A program made the position numbers and the translations under genes. The notes under the pieces were generated by a model that had not been told where the DNA came from, did no database searches, and was given only the letters and a program-made list of their open reading frames with translations. DNA of 64,000 nt. Source: Agelas oroides (lineage: Eukaryota; Porifera; Demospongiae; Agelasida; Agelasidae). This document shows, one piece after another, positions 22,081-33,239 of this stretch. Each line of letters opens with the position of its first letter. Within the stretch, counting starts at the first letter, position 1. Where the stretch lies: contig OX422196.1 in assembly GCA_949130485.1 (NCBI GenBank), positions 4,322,889 to 4,386,888 on the forward strand, written 5' to 3'.

Positions 22081-23962
22081 TTACAGAACTAAAAGAAAAC
22101 AAAAACCCAAGCACAGAAGTATTAGCCAAAGAAACCAATCAGCAGTTACTGTAGATGCATAATGGAAAACAAAATCGTTCCTGAGTGTGTTATCCCTGAT
22201 GTTATCTACTTTCGTCCCTTTCTTGCTGGTGAGTCCGATTGAAGCAACTTGGGTGGTGGTGTCCTGGACCTGCACTGTGAGGCTGGGTGAGAGCCTCGGC
22301 AAACAATGCAGACATGACCAAATCTGCAAGGGTTAAAGCGGCATATATTGCCCGCCTTGTTGTTGAAGAGATGAAAATTGGGGTGTATGGCATCTCAGGG
22401 GCATATGTACACTCTGATGAGATGTGATGCTCGCTTAGACAAAATTTACATCGAGCTATGGGTTTAGCTATATCCACCTGTCCCCAGTCCAGTGACTTCG
22501 TAATCGCTCCCTTCCTTCAGTAACAGGAGTCATATGTCACCCATCCATCTCCTGAGAAGGACCGGTAAGCCCTCACAATTGTCTTCTGATATACCATCAA
22601 CTCGGGTGTCTTTTGTGGGAAGCCTGAGGACAGTACCACCACCATAGAGGCATAGCATTAATTCCAGAACAGTATGTCTGTCACCGGCCCCCTACGTAAG
22701 CGCCTATTCTGGTGACAGCATTTGTTCTGTTCCTCATCTTGAAACCTCCAGCTGTCCGAAACAAGCTCTGCCATGTCTACATACTCTCTGTCAAGAATCC
22801 TCTTGACCAATTTTTCTGGAAGGGGGAAGGAATAAGGAGGCCCTTGCTGTGAAGGTGGGTGTAGATGGTGTGGCCAGGGGTATGAGGCTCGCAATGGACG
22901 GTGCTACTGCTCTGTGGGCATGCTTACCCAACCAGCACTCCACCACATGGCATGCTTGCCTGATCTGTGGGCATGCTTACCCACCTGGCACTCCATCACA
23001 TGGCATGCTTGCCGGATCTGTGGGCACGCTTACCCATCCTGCTCTCAGGCTTGTAATCATGCTTGCCTGATACCCATGAACAAGCTAACCCAACGAGTGG
23101 ATGGACACACAGGCATGCTCGCCTATTATGTGAGGGCACCTCTACCTGACTGGTGAATGCCTGACGTTTGGGCATGCTTTCCCAACCATCCACTGCATAG
23201 GCATGCTTGCCTGTCCTTGAGCATCCTTACCCAATCTGCTATGTGGGCATGTGTCTGGGCATGCTTACCCACAACCAGTCACATAGGCATGCTTGCCTGT
23301 TGCCCTTGAGCATGCTTGCTCAATCAGCGGACCATCACTTCAGTATGTTTGCCTCCATATATGTGGCCATGATATGCTTCCCCCCTTTCCCAGTGGTCCA
23401 TCTGAAAGGCATGCTTGCCAACCTGAGTGATGCATGCTGGTCACTCCCTTATACAAGCATATTCAGCTCCCATTAACTTTTGTCAATTTGCTTGGTTGTG
23501 CATTCTTGGGGGGGCATACTTGCTGACACGTCTCATGCTCATGGAGGACCTAAAAGCCTGTATTAATATTCTACCCGGATATGGGTTATGGTTTCCTGGC
23601 TGTCCATTCAGCCTTCTCCCCGCCGTAGCCCTTGACGCTAGACATAATGTAACTTGCATCCTTCCATTTCCGGCCCCGTCTTTTTAACTATTATGCTTCT
23701 CACCCTTTACTCCCCCTCCCATTTTAACTGAATACTCACCAATGGCGCCATGAACTGCTGTTGTAGCTGCCGTGACCGTGGTGCCCGATGAAGTTGAGCC
23801 GACGGAGGCGCCTGAGCTGACTGTGGTGTCAGACGTGGTCGTCACGGTGGAAGTTGGGGCTGCTTCTGAAATCTTGGTGGCAATCAGGCGCTTGATCCAC
23901 GCTTGCTGCGCCTCCGTGAACGAGGGAAGGTCTGTCTCTTCTTGATCTTGCCTGGACATCAT
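22081..23962 (-). pseudogene. DIRS-like Gag, fragmented
   Basis: The ATG at 23962 starts MMSRQDQEETDLPSFTEAQQ and a Ser/Thr-rich stretch. After a gap of repetitive DNA the conserved Gag block continues at 22830 (LPEKLVKRILDREYVDMAEL, RGPVTDILFWN) and then at 22490 (WGQVDIAKPIARCKFCLSEH, a CCHC-like knuckle with HHISSEC). Stops interrupt the frame between the pieces. Confidence 0.8.
22845..23480 (+). repeat. Degenerate tandem repeats around GGCATGCTTGCCT
   Basis: About 12 diverged copies of a 45-60-base unit containing ggcatgcttgcct or ggcatgcttaccca lie inside the DIRS-like element, between the two Gag parts. Confidence 0.75.
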
Positions 23963-24121
23963 TCGCGAATTACACACAATGCTGGAATTTGCCGTGAGTA
24001 AAGAGAAGCAAAAACCGTCTGCTGCTGTACGCGCCAAGCAGAAATGGCGTGGCATGTGCAATGCCTTACTGCACACCTGTCGTACACATGCGCATATACC
24101 CATTATGTATCCACCCACCAC

Positions 24122-24381
24122 ATCACATTAGTGCTTAGACCAGAGCTCCCAGCACCTTGGGCACATTCCTCTATTAACTGCGTTTAATGTTGTACATTAT
24201 ATCGGCTAATTTGCATGCAATAATCTTAGAAACTTATATATGATGTTTGAAACTGTCCATCAAAATCATGCTATAAAACCCAAGAGATAATTTGTCCATA
24301 CTGTAAGCTTGTCGTAAGGAGGATGATATACAAACAGTTACTATTACATATGTACAAACAACAGACCCAAGACCTACTGCA
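24122..24381 (-). other. Spacer between DIRS-like element and HECT gene
   Basis: AT-rich, no coding signal. It probably contains the boundary of the DIRS-like element and the 3' flank of the HECT gene. Confidence 0.4.
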
Positions 24382-27300
24382 CTACGACAGACCAAAGCCA
24401 CCATGACATATAAAAGCCAGGCCTAGGACAGATTTGAAAGGAGGATAATCTGTATACTTGGTTGGGAGGGTCAACTGTATTGCACATGTTGAAGCTGTTG
24501 GGTACAGAGCATCAGTTGAGCACTGGATCATGAGGAAATCCAAGAGGAGGCATCTCTTCTGCCCCAATAAAAAACGCCATTATCATTGGTAAGGTGACTT
24601 TACCTGGAATGCGTATAGAAGGTAACAAAATAATACAGGAGAGTTTGAAGCTAAATTTAAGGTTTATGTATTAGCTACAGTTGTTACATGCTACTGTTTA
24701 TTTTATCACTTTAGTTCCTCATGCTAGCTTGAACTTGACATATCAAACAAACAAGTTAGCTATATCACAAGTACTATATGAGAAACCACACTAAATTCAA
24801 TAACAGATTATACGAAAGGCCAGCATAATGCAGAGAGCTGCATCTGGCTTATACATAGATGCAGAACATAGAAACACCGCTGCTATTTTTATGATCAAAC
24901 ATGTTTCACGCTGACAAAATAAATTGCATGCAAATGGCATGATTTGAACTAGTGCTACCGTTAACATACTTATCTTGTCGCTTTCATCTTGAGTGCAACC
25001 ACCAGCTGCAGCTGCATTTATAGGACAAATGTGCATCACATAAATTCCAGAAGATATGAGGGAGTGCTGAAGGTGATCGAACCTTGCTCACATTCCTCAA
25101 GGTAATCCAGAAACATCATGTAAACATTTTCTTCCTTTTCGCGAGCATTTGAACCTCGTTCTGAGAAGCGAACATCCACAAACAACTTTCGGAAGGCATC
25201 TGCAAAAAGTGGTTAAAACATGAATGTAATCTGATGACATAATTGGGTATATCGTAATCTCCAAAATAGGTCCATTCTCACATGTTAAGCAATTACAAAG
25301 GCAGCTTTAAATATGCCCACTATATTTATGCTAAACAAGAAGTAGTACTTAGAAAGAGGTACGACTAACAAACAAAAGCAGAAAGATCTGCTGCTATGCA
25401 CAAGACTATTAACCTAAAGTTCAATACCCCAAGTATGTATTTTTAAGTTTAGGTGTCACCTGCTGTTAGATTCTGTACTGCTGTGTTGGTAAAGAAAGGA
25501 CTCATCAGGTCAGGATACTCTCTGACAGCATCCAGCACTCCTAATGCTTTTAGACCTTCACAGAACTGATCCATTTCTGCTTTACTTCGTAGTAGGACAT
25601 GATGAAGAGTCACTGTTTGGATCAGCGTAATCTTTTCATCCATTGTGATGCAGGGAATTGCCTTTGTGAACCCACATTCGGTGACTTCAGTACAAAATTC
25701 CATGACAGTGGTTCTGAGGGAGGAGTCATCACTAGTAGCTGCGATCTGGAGGGTATACGATGTATAGGTTTTTAAACCTAAGATGCAACATAGAAGTTCG
25801 TGAATTAACATCTTGTTCACCAATACACCTGGGAAAGATGCACATTATCCATTTACTGTAATCTCCGGAGGAAAAAAGCCCACACTTGAAATGAGCCCAA
25901 CCCAGGTTTGGAATGGAGTTCTTTCTAATAATTCGTAGTGCACCACCCCATTTATGTTGTAGTATACATGCAGTTCTGCAAGAAGCACTGAAGAAGAAGC
26001 ACTGTACAAGAGGAGGAACTACGGCAGACACCATTTGCTGTTAATGCATAAGCAAGCACATGACAAAAGAGGCATTGAAAATTACTGCATGCATACCTCT
26101 CTAGGGGTAGATTAAGTGGGTGTGTGAGGCGGGAGCATTTTCAGAAATTGTGGTACAAAGCAAGTTACAGGACCAAGATGTTCAATTTGTAATAGAGACT
26201 AGCTAATGACATACCTTTTCCAGCATTTCTCTCACGTCTGGGTCAGGTACTTCAGCAATAATGTCAGACACTGGCATGCTACTGAGGTAGCTGTATACTG
26301 AATTGCTCAGACCATATACAGTATTCCCAAACCTCCCTGTACCACAGACATGGCGACCAGTTGACCAATCTGGCGGTACACATATGCCTATTTTAATAGA
26401 GAGTGACTGATGAATTTGTGATGTGACAGATATCTGTATATACGTACGTACCTGAAGTGCAACAGCATTGTGTGTGCTTGAAGCATACAGTCCCATCAAG
26501 GTGAGTGGAAACCACACTCTTCCCAAAGAGTCTGAAGAATTTTCGGGTCAGTCCTCCAGTATCACTACCTGACTCACCGACAAACTCAACCTAACAACAA
26601 CAAACATACATGAATACTACATGAATGTAAAATTTAATAACAGTCACCTTAATCCACTTAGATGGACTGAATTGGTCTCTCCTTGCCCGTTTTAGTCCAT
26701 CTTGAAGCACATGACCTCTTCAAACAACCATATCATAATTTTATGTCTCCGTGGATAAACTGCCGGCTAGCCTTTGAACAATATCAGCAATAGATCTGCA
26801 AGTACAGAATAAGCAAATATTTATAAGTTCCTTAGAAAAATGGTGCATTTATTTGAATGAGCTTATAAAGCATACATAAGAGCAATGAAGTTCAGTTATG
26901 CTTTTGATTTGTGCAAAACCCCTCAAATTTTTTGCTGTTCCATAAATTAGAGTGAATAGGGTAGCTAAAGTTTAGTGACTTCTTAGTAGGTTCCTACATA
27001 AATGAAAAACATTATTTAATTGTTACATGCCAATGGCCAACTTGCATGATGACTTCAACGCCTTAGAGAATGTACGGGGATTTTGTAGTCCTCCTGATAA
27101 ACACCGTTATAACTTGTGATCAACAGTAGCTGTTCGCGCTCTTTTCGCATGCATTGACCACAGCAGAATGTTCTATCTATCAATAGTTTCTAGGCGCTTC
27201 AGACGTTGCGCAACGTTTGGCTAGCATGCAAAGCTATACAAGGCGCTCAAGAGTCCCAATTATAATCGTTACAACTGCCCTTGCAGTTACCTCAAGTTAG

Positions 27301-27403
27301 AGTCAGCGTCAGCAGTAACTTACCTGGCTTGAATAGATCCTGTAGAAGGAGCAGAACCCGCTGCTTCGCCCACATATACATGCACTCCCCATGATTTAGC
27401 CAT
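24382..27403 (-). pseudogene. HECT-domain E3 ubiquitin ligase gene, seven exons, damaged
   Basis: Exons on the minus strand: 27403-27324 (MAKSWGVHVYVGEAAGSAP), 26795-26648 (RGHVLQDGLKRARRDQFSP), 26590-26452 (VEFVGESGSDTGGLTRKFFR, the HECT N-lobe signature), about 26373-26215 (QLVAMSVVQGG, YSYLSSMPVSDIIAEV), 25745-25460 (EKITLIQTVTLHHVLLRSKA), 25199-25083 (FRKLFVDVRFSERGSNAREK) and 24603-24382 (VTLPMIMAFFIGAEEMPPLG, then PTASTCAIQLTLPTKY with the catalytic Cys). Splice phases mostly agree. The product, about 380 residues, is little more than a HECT domain and resembles the G2E3-like family. Damage: TAA at 26741-26743, TGA at 26720-26722, and shifts near 26320 and 24505. Known role: ubiquitin transfer through a thioester Cys. 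Its place inside the IS3EU-like element suggests transposon cargo. Confidence 0.88.
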
Positions 27404-28530
27404 GGTTCAGCCACACTTTGCCATGCCATATTTTAGAGATATAATGACTAAAATTGTACATACAGAACAACAGTTTAACACTGATTGTGCAAGTTCAGCT
27501 GTGCTCTTTCTTGGACAGAAGAGCTCTTCGAGGATTGTCTCTTGGGTCTGCACACAGCACAGTTCATGGTCGCCTTAGTCGGCAGTCAATTTTTGGCCCT
27601 GTGAAAGTGTACAGAGGGGAAGAGAGTCTAGTCTCTGGTTACTCTCTCCAAGAAAAAGCTGCATACCCACATGAAGTACAACAGCATCCCAGCAGCTGCA
27701 ACTAATTTAAATCATACAAATTCAGCTGTAAATCTGGCTTATTCATGCCTTCCCACCCGCCCCATTGCACAAAACAGAAATATTATGCGCAATATAGACA
27801 AAAAGGTGGCTTACAAACAGTTTCAAGACAGAGGTCTTAGCCGTTTTCCAGAAATAGTACAATGGAAGACATCATCAGCTGAACCGTCAGCAGCTTTCCA
27901 GTCAATTAACGCCACTCACCGTACGGCAATACAGCCATCGGACTCGCTTATGAATACACCAACTCTTTGGGTAGCAAATATTAGCACATGGAGACGATCA
28001 GTCTTTCCGCGTAGCAAACTGATGAATCTTCTCAACACGCGTTTGGAATTCCCCATACATTCTCTATGGCCAGCTGCCAAACTTTTACCCCAGCCCTCAT
28101 ACGTGACGTCATCATGCAAGTCGGCCATTTGAGTTCAGTTGAAGCATCAGCAAAGTTTTCTAACATCTCAGTATTTCTATAGCTAGTAGGTGTTTGTTTG
28201 AAATTTTCACTTACAAAAACTTCCCACTATTTGGTAGTATACACTAACCCTGCTTGTGCCTCAACCTTCTTTGTGCACCTGCTTAGCTGCAGGCCATAGT
28301 GCAGCATAGCATCATCAACATCCAGGAGCTATAATTATATCCATCCATTTAATTGCAGTGGAGTATATGCTGTTATTCAGTTTGTAGGTATATAACCTTA
28401 ATTCCAACATTGATTTTTTTTTTTTTGCCTAGGTGAGTTTCTTTAAAAAAATAGTGGTTGCATGAGTTCACAACCATTATCACACCCCTGGGGGAAGTGG
28501 TTCAGGTGGTGAATCAGTAATCCACACAAG
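27404..28530. other. No assured gene
   Basis: Upstream flank of the HECT gene. A 153-codon open frame (+, 27671-28132) and a 70-codon one on the other strand (28128-27916) overlap and have no family features. The strand and function of any gene here are unknown. Confidence 0.4.
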
Positions 28531-28539
28531 GCTCAGCTG

Positions 28540-29985
28540 CCCTTCTTCCACTCTGGACTCTTGCTGCTGCCTCTCACTTGCTTCCAGTGGCTGCCTGCTC
28601 CTTTCCATTGGCTGCCTATCACTTGTTTCCAGCGGCTGCCTACTGCTCCTTTCCAGTGGCTGCCTATCACTTGTTTCCAGTGGCTGCCTGCTCCTTTCCA
28701 TTGGCTGCCTATCACTTGTTTCCAGCGGCTGCCTACTGCTCCTTTCCAGTGGCTGCCTATCACTTGTTTCCAGCGGCTGCCTACTGCTCCTTTCCAGTGG
28801 CTGCCTATCACTTGCTTCCAGCGGCTGCCTACTGCTCCTTTCCAGTGACTGCCTCTCACTTGCTTGCAGTGGCTGCCTACTGCTCCTTTCCAGTGACTGC
28901 CTCTCACTTGCTTCCAGTGGCTGCCTACTGCTCCTTTCCAGTGGCTGCCTCTCACTTGTTTCCAGTGGCTGCCTACTGCTCCTTTCCAGTGGCTGCCTCT
29001 CACTTGCTTCCAGTGGCTGCCTACTGCTCCTTTCCAGTGGCTGCCTCTCACTTGCTTCCAGTGGCTGCCTACTGCTCCTTTCCAGTGGCTGCCTCTCACT
29101 TGTTTCCAGTGGTTGCCTCTCACATGCTTCCAGCAGCTGCCTACTGCTCCTTTCCAGTGGCTGCCTCTCACTTGCTTCCAGCGGCTGCCTACTGCTCCTT
29201 TCCAGTGGCTGCCTCTCACTTGCTGCCTCTCACTTGCTTCCAGCGGCTGCCTACTGCTCCTTTCCAGTGGCTGCCTCTCACTTGGTTCCAGTGGTTGCCT
29301 ACTGCTCCTTTCCAGCGGCTGCCTACTGCTCCTTTCCAGTGGCTGCCTACTGCTCCTTTCCAGTGACTGCCTCTCACTTGCTTCCAGTGGCTGCCTACTG
29401 CTCCTTTCCAGTGGCTGCCTCTCACTTGCTTCCAGCGGCTGCCTACTGCTCCTTTCCAGTGGCTGCCTCTCACTTGCTTCCAGTGGCTGCCTACTGCTCC
29501 TTTCCAGTGGCTGCCTCTCACTTGCTTCCAGTGGCTGCCTACTGCTCCTTTCCAGTGGCTGCCTATCACTTGCTTCCAGTGGCTGCCTACTGCTCCTTTC
29601 CAGTGGCTGCCTCTCACTTGCTTCCAGTGGCTGCCTACTGCTCCTTTCCAGTGGCTGCCTATCACTTGCTTCCAGTGGCTGCCTACTGCTCCTTTCCAGT
29701 GGCTGCCTCTCACTTGCTTCCAGCAGCTGCCTGCTCCTTTCCAGTGGCTGCCTATCACTTGCTTCCAGTGGCTGCCTACTGCTCCTTTCCAGTGGCTGCC
29801 TCTCACTTGCTTCCAGCAGCTGCCTGCTCCTTTCCATTGGCTGCCTATCACTTGCTTCCAGTGGTTGCCTCTCACATGCTTCCAGCAGCTGCCTGCTCCT
29901 TTCCAGTGGCTGCCTATCACTTGTTTCCAGTGGTTGCCTCTCACATGCCTCCAGTGGCTGCCTACTGCTCCTTTCCACTCTATCC
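28540..29985 (-). repeat. Minisatellite: ~30 copies of a 48-bp (2 x 24) unit
   Basis: The unit is two related 24-mers, ctgcctctcacttgcttcca+gtgg and ctgcctactgctcctttcca+gtgg; some copies use a 21-base version (ctgcctgctcctttccagtgg). All lengths are multiples of three, so long open frames exist in several frames on both strands. The longest, 493 residues on the minus strand (30014-28533), reads RQPLERSSRQPLEASE repeats and switches frame once near 29215. Expression as protein is unproven. Confidence 0.95.
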
Positions 29986-30019
29986 ACATCCCTTTTTGAA
30001 TGGAGGTAGTTCAATGTAA

Positions 30020-30660
30020 ACTATTGCAAGGTGTTACATTGCTCTATAATAATGATCGTACTACACACCTGTTGTTAGATTACTTAGCCATCAACATTGA
30101 ACGTGGGCAATTAGTATCCAACTAACACAAATCCTTATACCTTTTACATGTTGAAATGTGCTGTCTGAGGAGGGAAAGAGGCACTAGAGCTCCACACGCA
30201 AGGCACACCTCTTCAGGTACAAGCTCGAGGTCCTACAACAAAGTAATAGTCATAACTTGTACCACACACTGTGGCAATGAAATAAAAGGCTGCATGTGGC
30301 CGCCAAATGAGGCTAGTGATTTCACATTTACAAAACACTTGATGAACGACGCTCACTAACAGCATGCCCAGAAGACGCTTGCTATGAGGTATTTAAACAA
30401 ACGAAAATCAACTAAAAGAGGAGCAAGGATGTTTGCTCAAAGGGGACATATTATCGGGAAACTACATTGTATGACATGCAACTTGCACTTACATCAATAC
30501 TGCAAGGAGATACATCAAGGTCTTTCTGCAATGGACGAATGTAGATTTCGACATGAAGTACACCCCCTCTCGACTTAGATTATATCCCCTTTGAGATATA
30601 TACCCCCTATTTTAAACTGTATACACTTCCCAACTTGAGTTATACCCCCTATTCTAAAAT
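30020..30660 (+). other. Right subterminal region of the IS3EU-like element
   Basis: No convincing gene. From 30558 it contains inverted-orientation motifs (taccccctctcgac, ataccccctatt) that mirror the subterminal array at the left end. Confidence 0.6.
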
Positions 30661-30663
30661 GTA

Positions 30664-30733
30664 TACCCCTACACATTTGGAAACTACCCCCTCCAGATCA
30701 CAACCCCTATTTTGACACTGATCACCCCCCATA
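30664..30733 (-). repeat. Right terminal inverted repeat of the IS3EU-like element
   Basis: Complement reads TATGGGGGGTGATCAGTGTC and onward, matching 10789-10862. It ends at 30733 in CCCCCCATA. Confidence 0.85.
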
Positions 30734-30739
30734 GATGAC
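30734..30739 (+). repeat. 6-bp target-site duplication, right copy
   Basis: GATGAC, identical to 10783-10788, follows directly after CCCCCCATA. Confidence 0.8.
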
Positions 30740-31504
30740 AACAGCTGAATTTGTCTATCTCTAAGTAGGGATGGTGCAGGCATGATTATTAACAAGTGTA
30801 TCCACCATCCAACTTTGGCAGTTTGTGGAGTCCATTTTGAAGATAGGTTTACACTAGCAGAAGGAGTGGGATAGGGGGAGGTGGGCTGGTTTAGACAGGG
30901 GGCGTCATGCACATGATAACTGTCTTGGCTGGGTTTGGTTGGCACTGGCTGGACCATTTCTCTTTTTTTCTAGCACAAATGGATTATCATAAAGGCTGCT
31001 CCTCTCCCTTTGTAGGGGTTATACGGTTTTTGCTTAAGTATTGCATATATTGCGCATCCACGCCATCCCGACTAGGGAATCTACCGACTCTCTGATATAG
31101 AGTTGATCGTGGGACTCAATTCTTATAGAAGCTTCATATGCCATCACTGATGAACTTAGGTTACCAGTCTTATACTGATGAGATCAGCTATAAGTTTGAA
31201 AGATGGTGAGTGAATGAAGAAATACATAAAGAATCCTTTCTTTTTTAGTAGAGGGTGCAATATCTTTCTATGCTAGGCGAATGCGGTCCATTGTGGGGCA
31301 AGCGTGAGCGAGTTGTATCGTGTATGTATAGGCAGCATGGTAGTTACATATATACTACATGTTTGCAATGCACAATAGGATATTTATACAAATTAGAGAA
31401 ATCATTGACACTGCCAAGACAATTTTCACCAAAGTGGTATAGCATTGCAGTAAAATATTTCCCATGTTTTTTTCATGTTTTTTTGTTTGTTTGTTTGTTT
31501 TTAT
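30740..31504 (+). other. MTR intron without recognisable genes
   Basis: Contains a copy of the dispersed cattgtggggcaagcgtgag repeat at 31289-31308, and a stretch near 31040-31100 similar to 55000-55065 (tgcatatattgcgcatccac versus tgcatgtattgcacgtccac). No coding signal. Confidence 0.5.
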
Positions 31505-32025
31505 TACCGTAGTCTCGCGAAAGAGCACCCACCCGCAAAAGAGCGCCCACCCCCTACTTTTGGGCCAATTTAGGCCAAAGGGTCGAAGTTTACTCAAATG
31601 AACGCCCACCCTGGAGCGAGCTTCACGTGGCGATCAGAGCGCACTTGTGGAGTATGAGAAGCAAAACTTCAAGTGCTATGCATATCTGAGGTAAGAAACT
31701 TCGTGTTATACTTCACCGAAGGTTATTACACGGTTACGTTGCGTAGACGGACATAGCTTATGTGGCTTGCACTGCACGCTCACGTTGACATGGTTACCAT
31801 TCAGAGTGTTGTGTGCCATCAGGACTTGACTTTGAACGCACCAGCAGCTCCATTGTATGTTATTGATTGTCCAATTATTTGTTTAGAGGGCATTGAGTCA
31901 CTGTAAACGTGACATGGGCGCTCTTTCGTGGTTAAATTTGGAACACTCGAAAGAGCACCCACCCCCCTCTTTGACAGACTAGTAAGGTGCTCCACCCATG
32001 GGCGCTCTTTCGCAAGACTACGGTA
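31505..32025. mobile_element. TIR element, family A, copy 2 (best preserved)
   Basis: Ends TACCGTAGTCTCGCGAAAGA and TCTTTCGCAAGACTACGGTA are inverted, and GAGCGCCCAC motifs repeat just inside both ends. 521 bases, non-coding. The interior matches 57640-57840 in the same orientation and 5690-5880 in reverse. Confidence 0.85.
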
Positions 32026-32524
32026 CTTAGTTATTGTCGAAACCCCACCTATCAAATTATGGCACTTGGAAACTATGTATGTATCCTCAGGAGGATTTGC
32101 TGATTCCTTGGATATGAGATAATGCAGTGACAGGGGCTGATTTGCCGTGCATAGTATTATCTATGGAAAGAGATGACACCTCTGGTCTTTGTTTCTGGGT
32201 GAAGTGATAGGCTGGAAAAGACTAGTATAGAGGTGATCATTTCTCCTCTCATACGGTTTTGTTGGCCTGCCTCTGCACTACTCTAGCACTCTGACTTAAG
32301 CAATAGCCTTCAAAGACAGACACACTAACAGGCTTCAACTGGAGTTTAGATGGCTAGAAGTAACACCGTGATTTGCTTGCAGAAGAAGTTCATGGTTTTG
32401 TTTATGCCAATGGCTTTGTACTTGCGCAAGAAACACTTGACTTGTGTTTGATTGTTGGCTGTTTACAACCATGGTAGATCCCAGGTCTGTGAGGTCTTGA
32501 TCTTCCTTTCATCTGTTCTTGTAG

Positions 32525-32614
32525 TCAATTCAGAAGGGAACAAAAAAGACTGTAATGGGGGATGAATGGAGAAATGTCTCAGTAGAAGAAAGGCTGGAGT
32601 ACTCACTAGTCAAG
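32525..32614 (+). CDS. MTR: MTR exon: cap of the cobalamin domain
   Basis: Acceptor cttgtag ends at 32524; donor gtaatt at 32615. It encodes SIQKGTKKTVMGDEWRNVSV and EERLEYSLVK, 30 codons, phase 0. This is the first exon after the 21.9-kb intron. Confidence 0.95.
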
Positions 32615-32799
32615 GTAATTAAGTTTAACATGAGCGCAGGACTCTTCTCAGTATACTTATGTAGCCACAGTATTCATGTCTACAACAGTCACATCTTGAT
32701 TACATATATGAGATACCCAGTCTGTATGATTTGTAGTGTTAGTGTTGTACACTTCATGATGTCAACAGATGCTGTTTATGTGCACAATACCTTTTACAG

Positions 32800-32898
32800 G
32801 GTATTGACAAATACGTTGTAGAGGACACAGAAGAGGCTAGGAGCAACTCTGAGAAGTATCCCAGACCTCTGAATGTCATCGAGGGGCCACTGATGAAA
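32800..32898 (+). CDS. MTR: MTR exon: cap of the cobalamin domain
   Basis: Acceptor cttttacag ends at 32799; donor gtaaga at 32899. It encodes GIDKYVVEDTEEARSNSEKY and PRPLNVIEGPLMK, 33 codons, phase 0. Confidence 0.97.
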
Positions 32899-32970
32899 GT
32901 AAGATCACTGTTGGCTTACCTGTCAAGTGCCTTCTGACAATTACGTACAATTTTATTATCTGTCTTTTAG

Positions 32971-33024
32971 GGTATGAGTATTGTTGGTGACCTGTTTGGT
33001 TCTGGAAAGATGTTTCTACCTCAG
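32971..33024 (+). CDS. MTR: MTR exon: cap of the cobalamin domain
   Basis: Acceptor tgtcttttag ends at 32970; donor gtgagt at 33025. It encodes GMSIVGDLFGSGKMFLPQ, the conserved cap helix that shields cobalamin; 18 codons, phase 0. Confidence 0.97.
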
Positions 33025-33239
33025 GTGAGTGACATTTAATAAAGATCTGGTTAGTGTTGTGCACTAACCAGATCTGGTAAGGATCCTTTAAGATATGGTG
33101 GGAGATCGAAATTCCAAGAGTTGCTAGGCAAACATATGGCAATATAACTCACAATTGCTAATTCACAGCAAATTCTAGAAATTACTAAGGAAAGGATTAC
33201 TTTGTGCAATTATTGCATTTTTGCTTAGCCACCTTTTAA

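Larger units (their letters stand above)
20090..24121 (-). mobile_element. DIRS-like retrotransposon (tyrosine-recombinase type), degraded
   Basis: Minus-strand remains of Gag, reverse transcriptase, RNase H and tyrosine recombinase appear in DIRS order from 23962 down to 20160. The combination of reverse transcriptase with a phage-type recombinase instead of an integrase is diagnostic. Exact termini were not resolved; it starts just after the gypsy target duplication and ends before the HECT gene. Confidence 0.85.
10789..30733. mobile_element. 19.9-kb IS3EU-like DNA transposon with HECT cargo and nested insertions
   Basis: Both ends begin TATGGGGGG and share about 65 inverted bases (GATCAGTGTCAAAATAGGGG, then ATCTGGAGGGGGTAGTTTCC), flanked by the perfect hexamer GATGAC. 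Just inside the left end lie an array of GAGAGGGGGTG repeats and a + strand integrase-type transposase (11279-12900). In the right half is a minus-strand HECT ligase gene (24382-27403), so the two genes converge. A 6-base duplication and TA-beginning ends agree with what I recall for the IS3EU superfamily. Inside it, later arrivals (a TIR element, foldback, gypsy, DIRS-like element and minisatellite) account for perhaps 13 kb. The original element was probably 7-9 kb. Both of its genes are now broken, so it is likely no longer autonomous. Confidence 0.8.

Noticed and set aside
27671-28132. 153-codon + strand open frame
   Set aside because: Composition and sequence show no known domain, and an overlapping frame exists on the other strand; could be part of an upstream HECT-gene exon but cannot be supported.
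28561-30019. Plus-strand 260-298-codon frames over the minisatellite
   Set aside because: The repeat unit is a multiple of three without stops in several frames, so open frames are automatic; no start or splice context.
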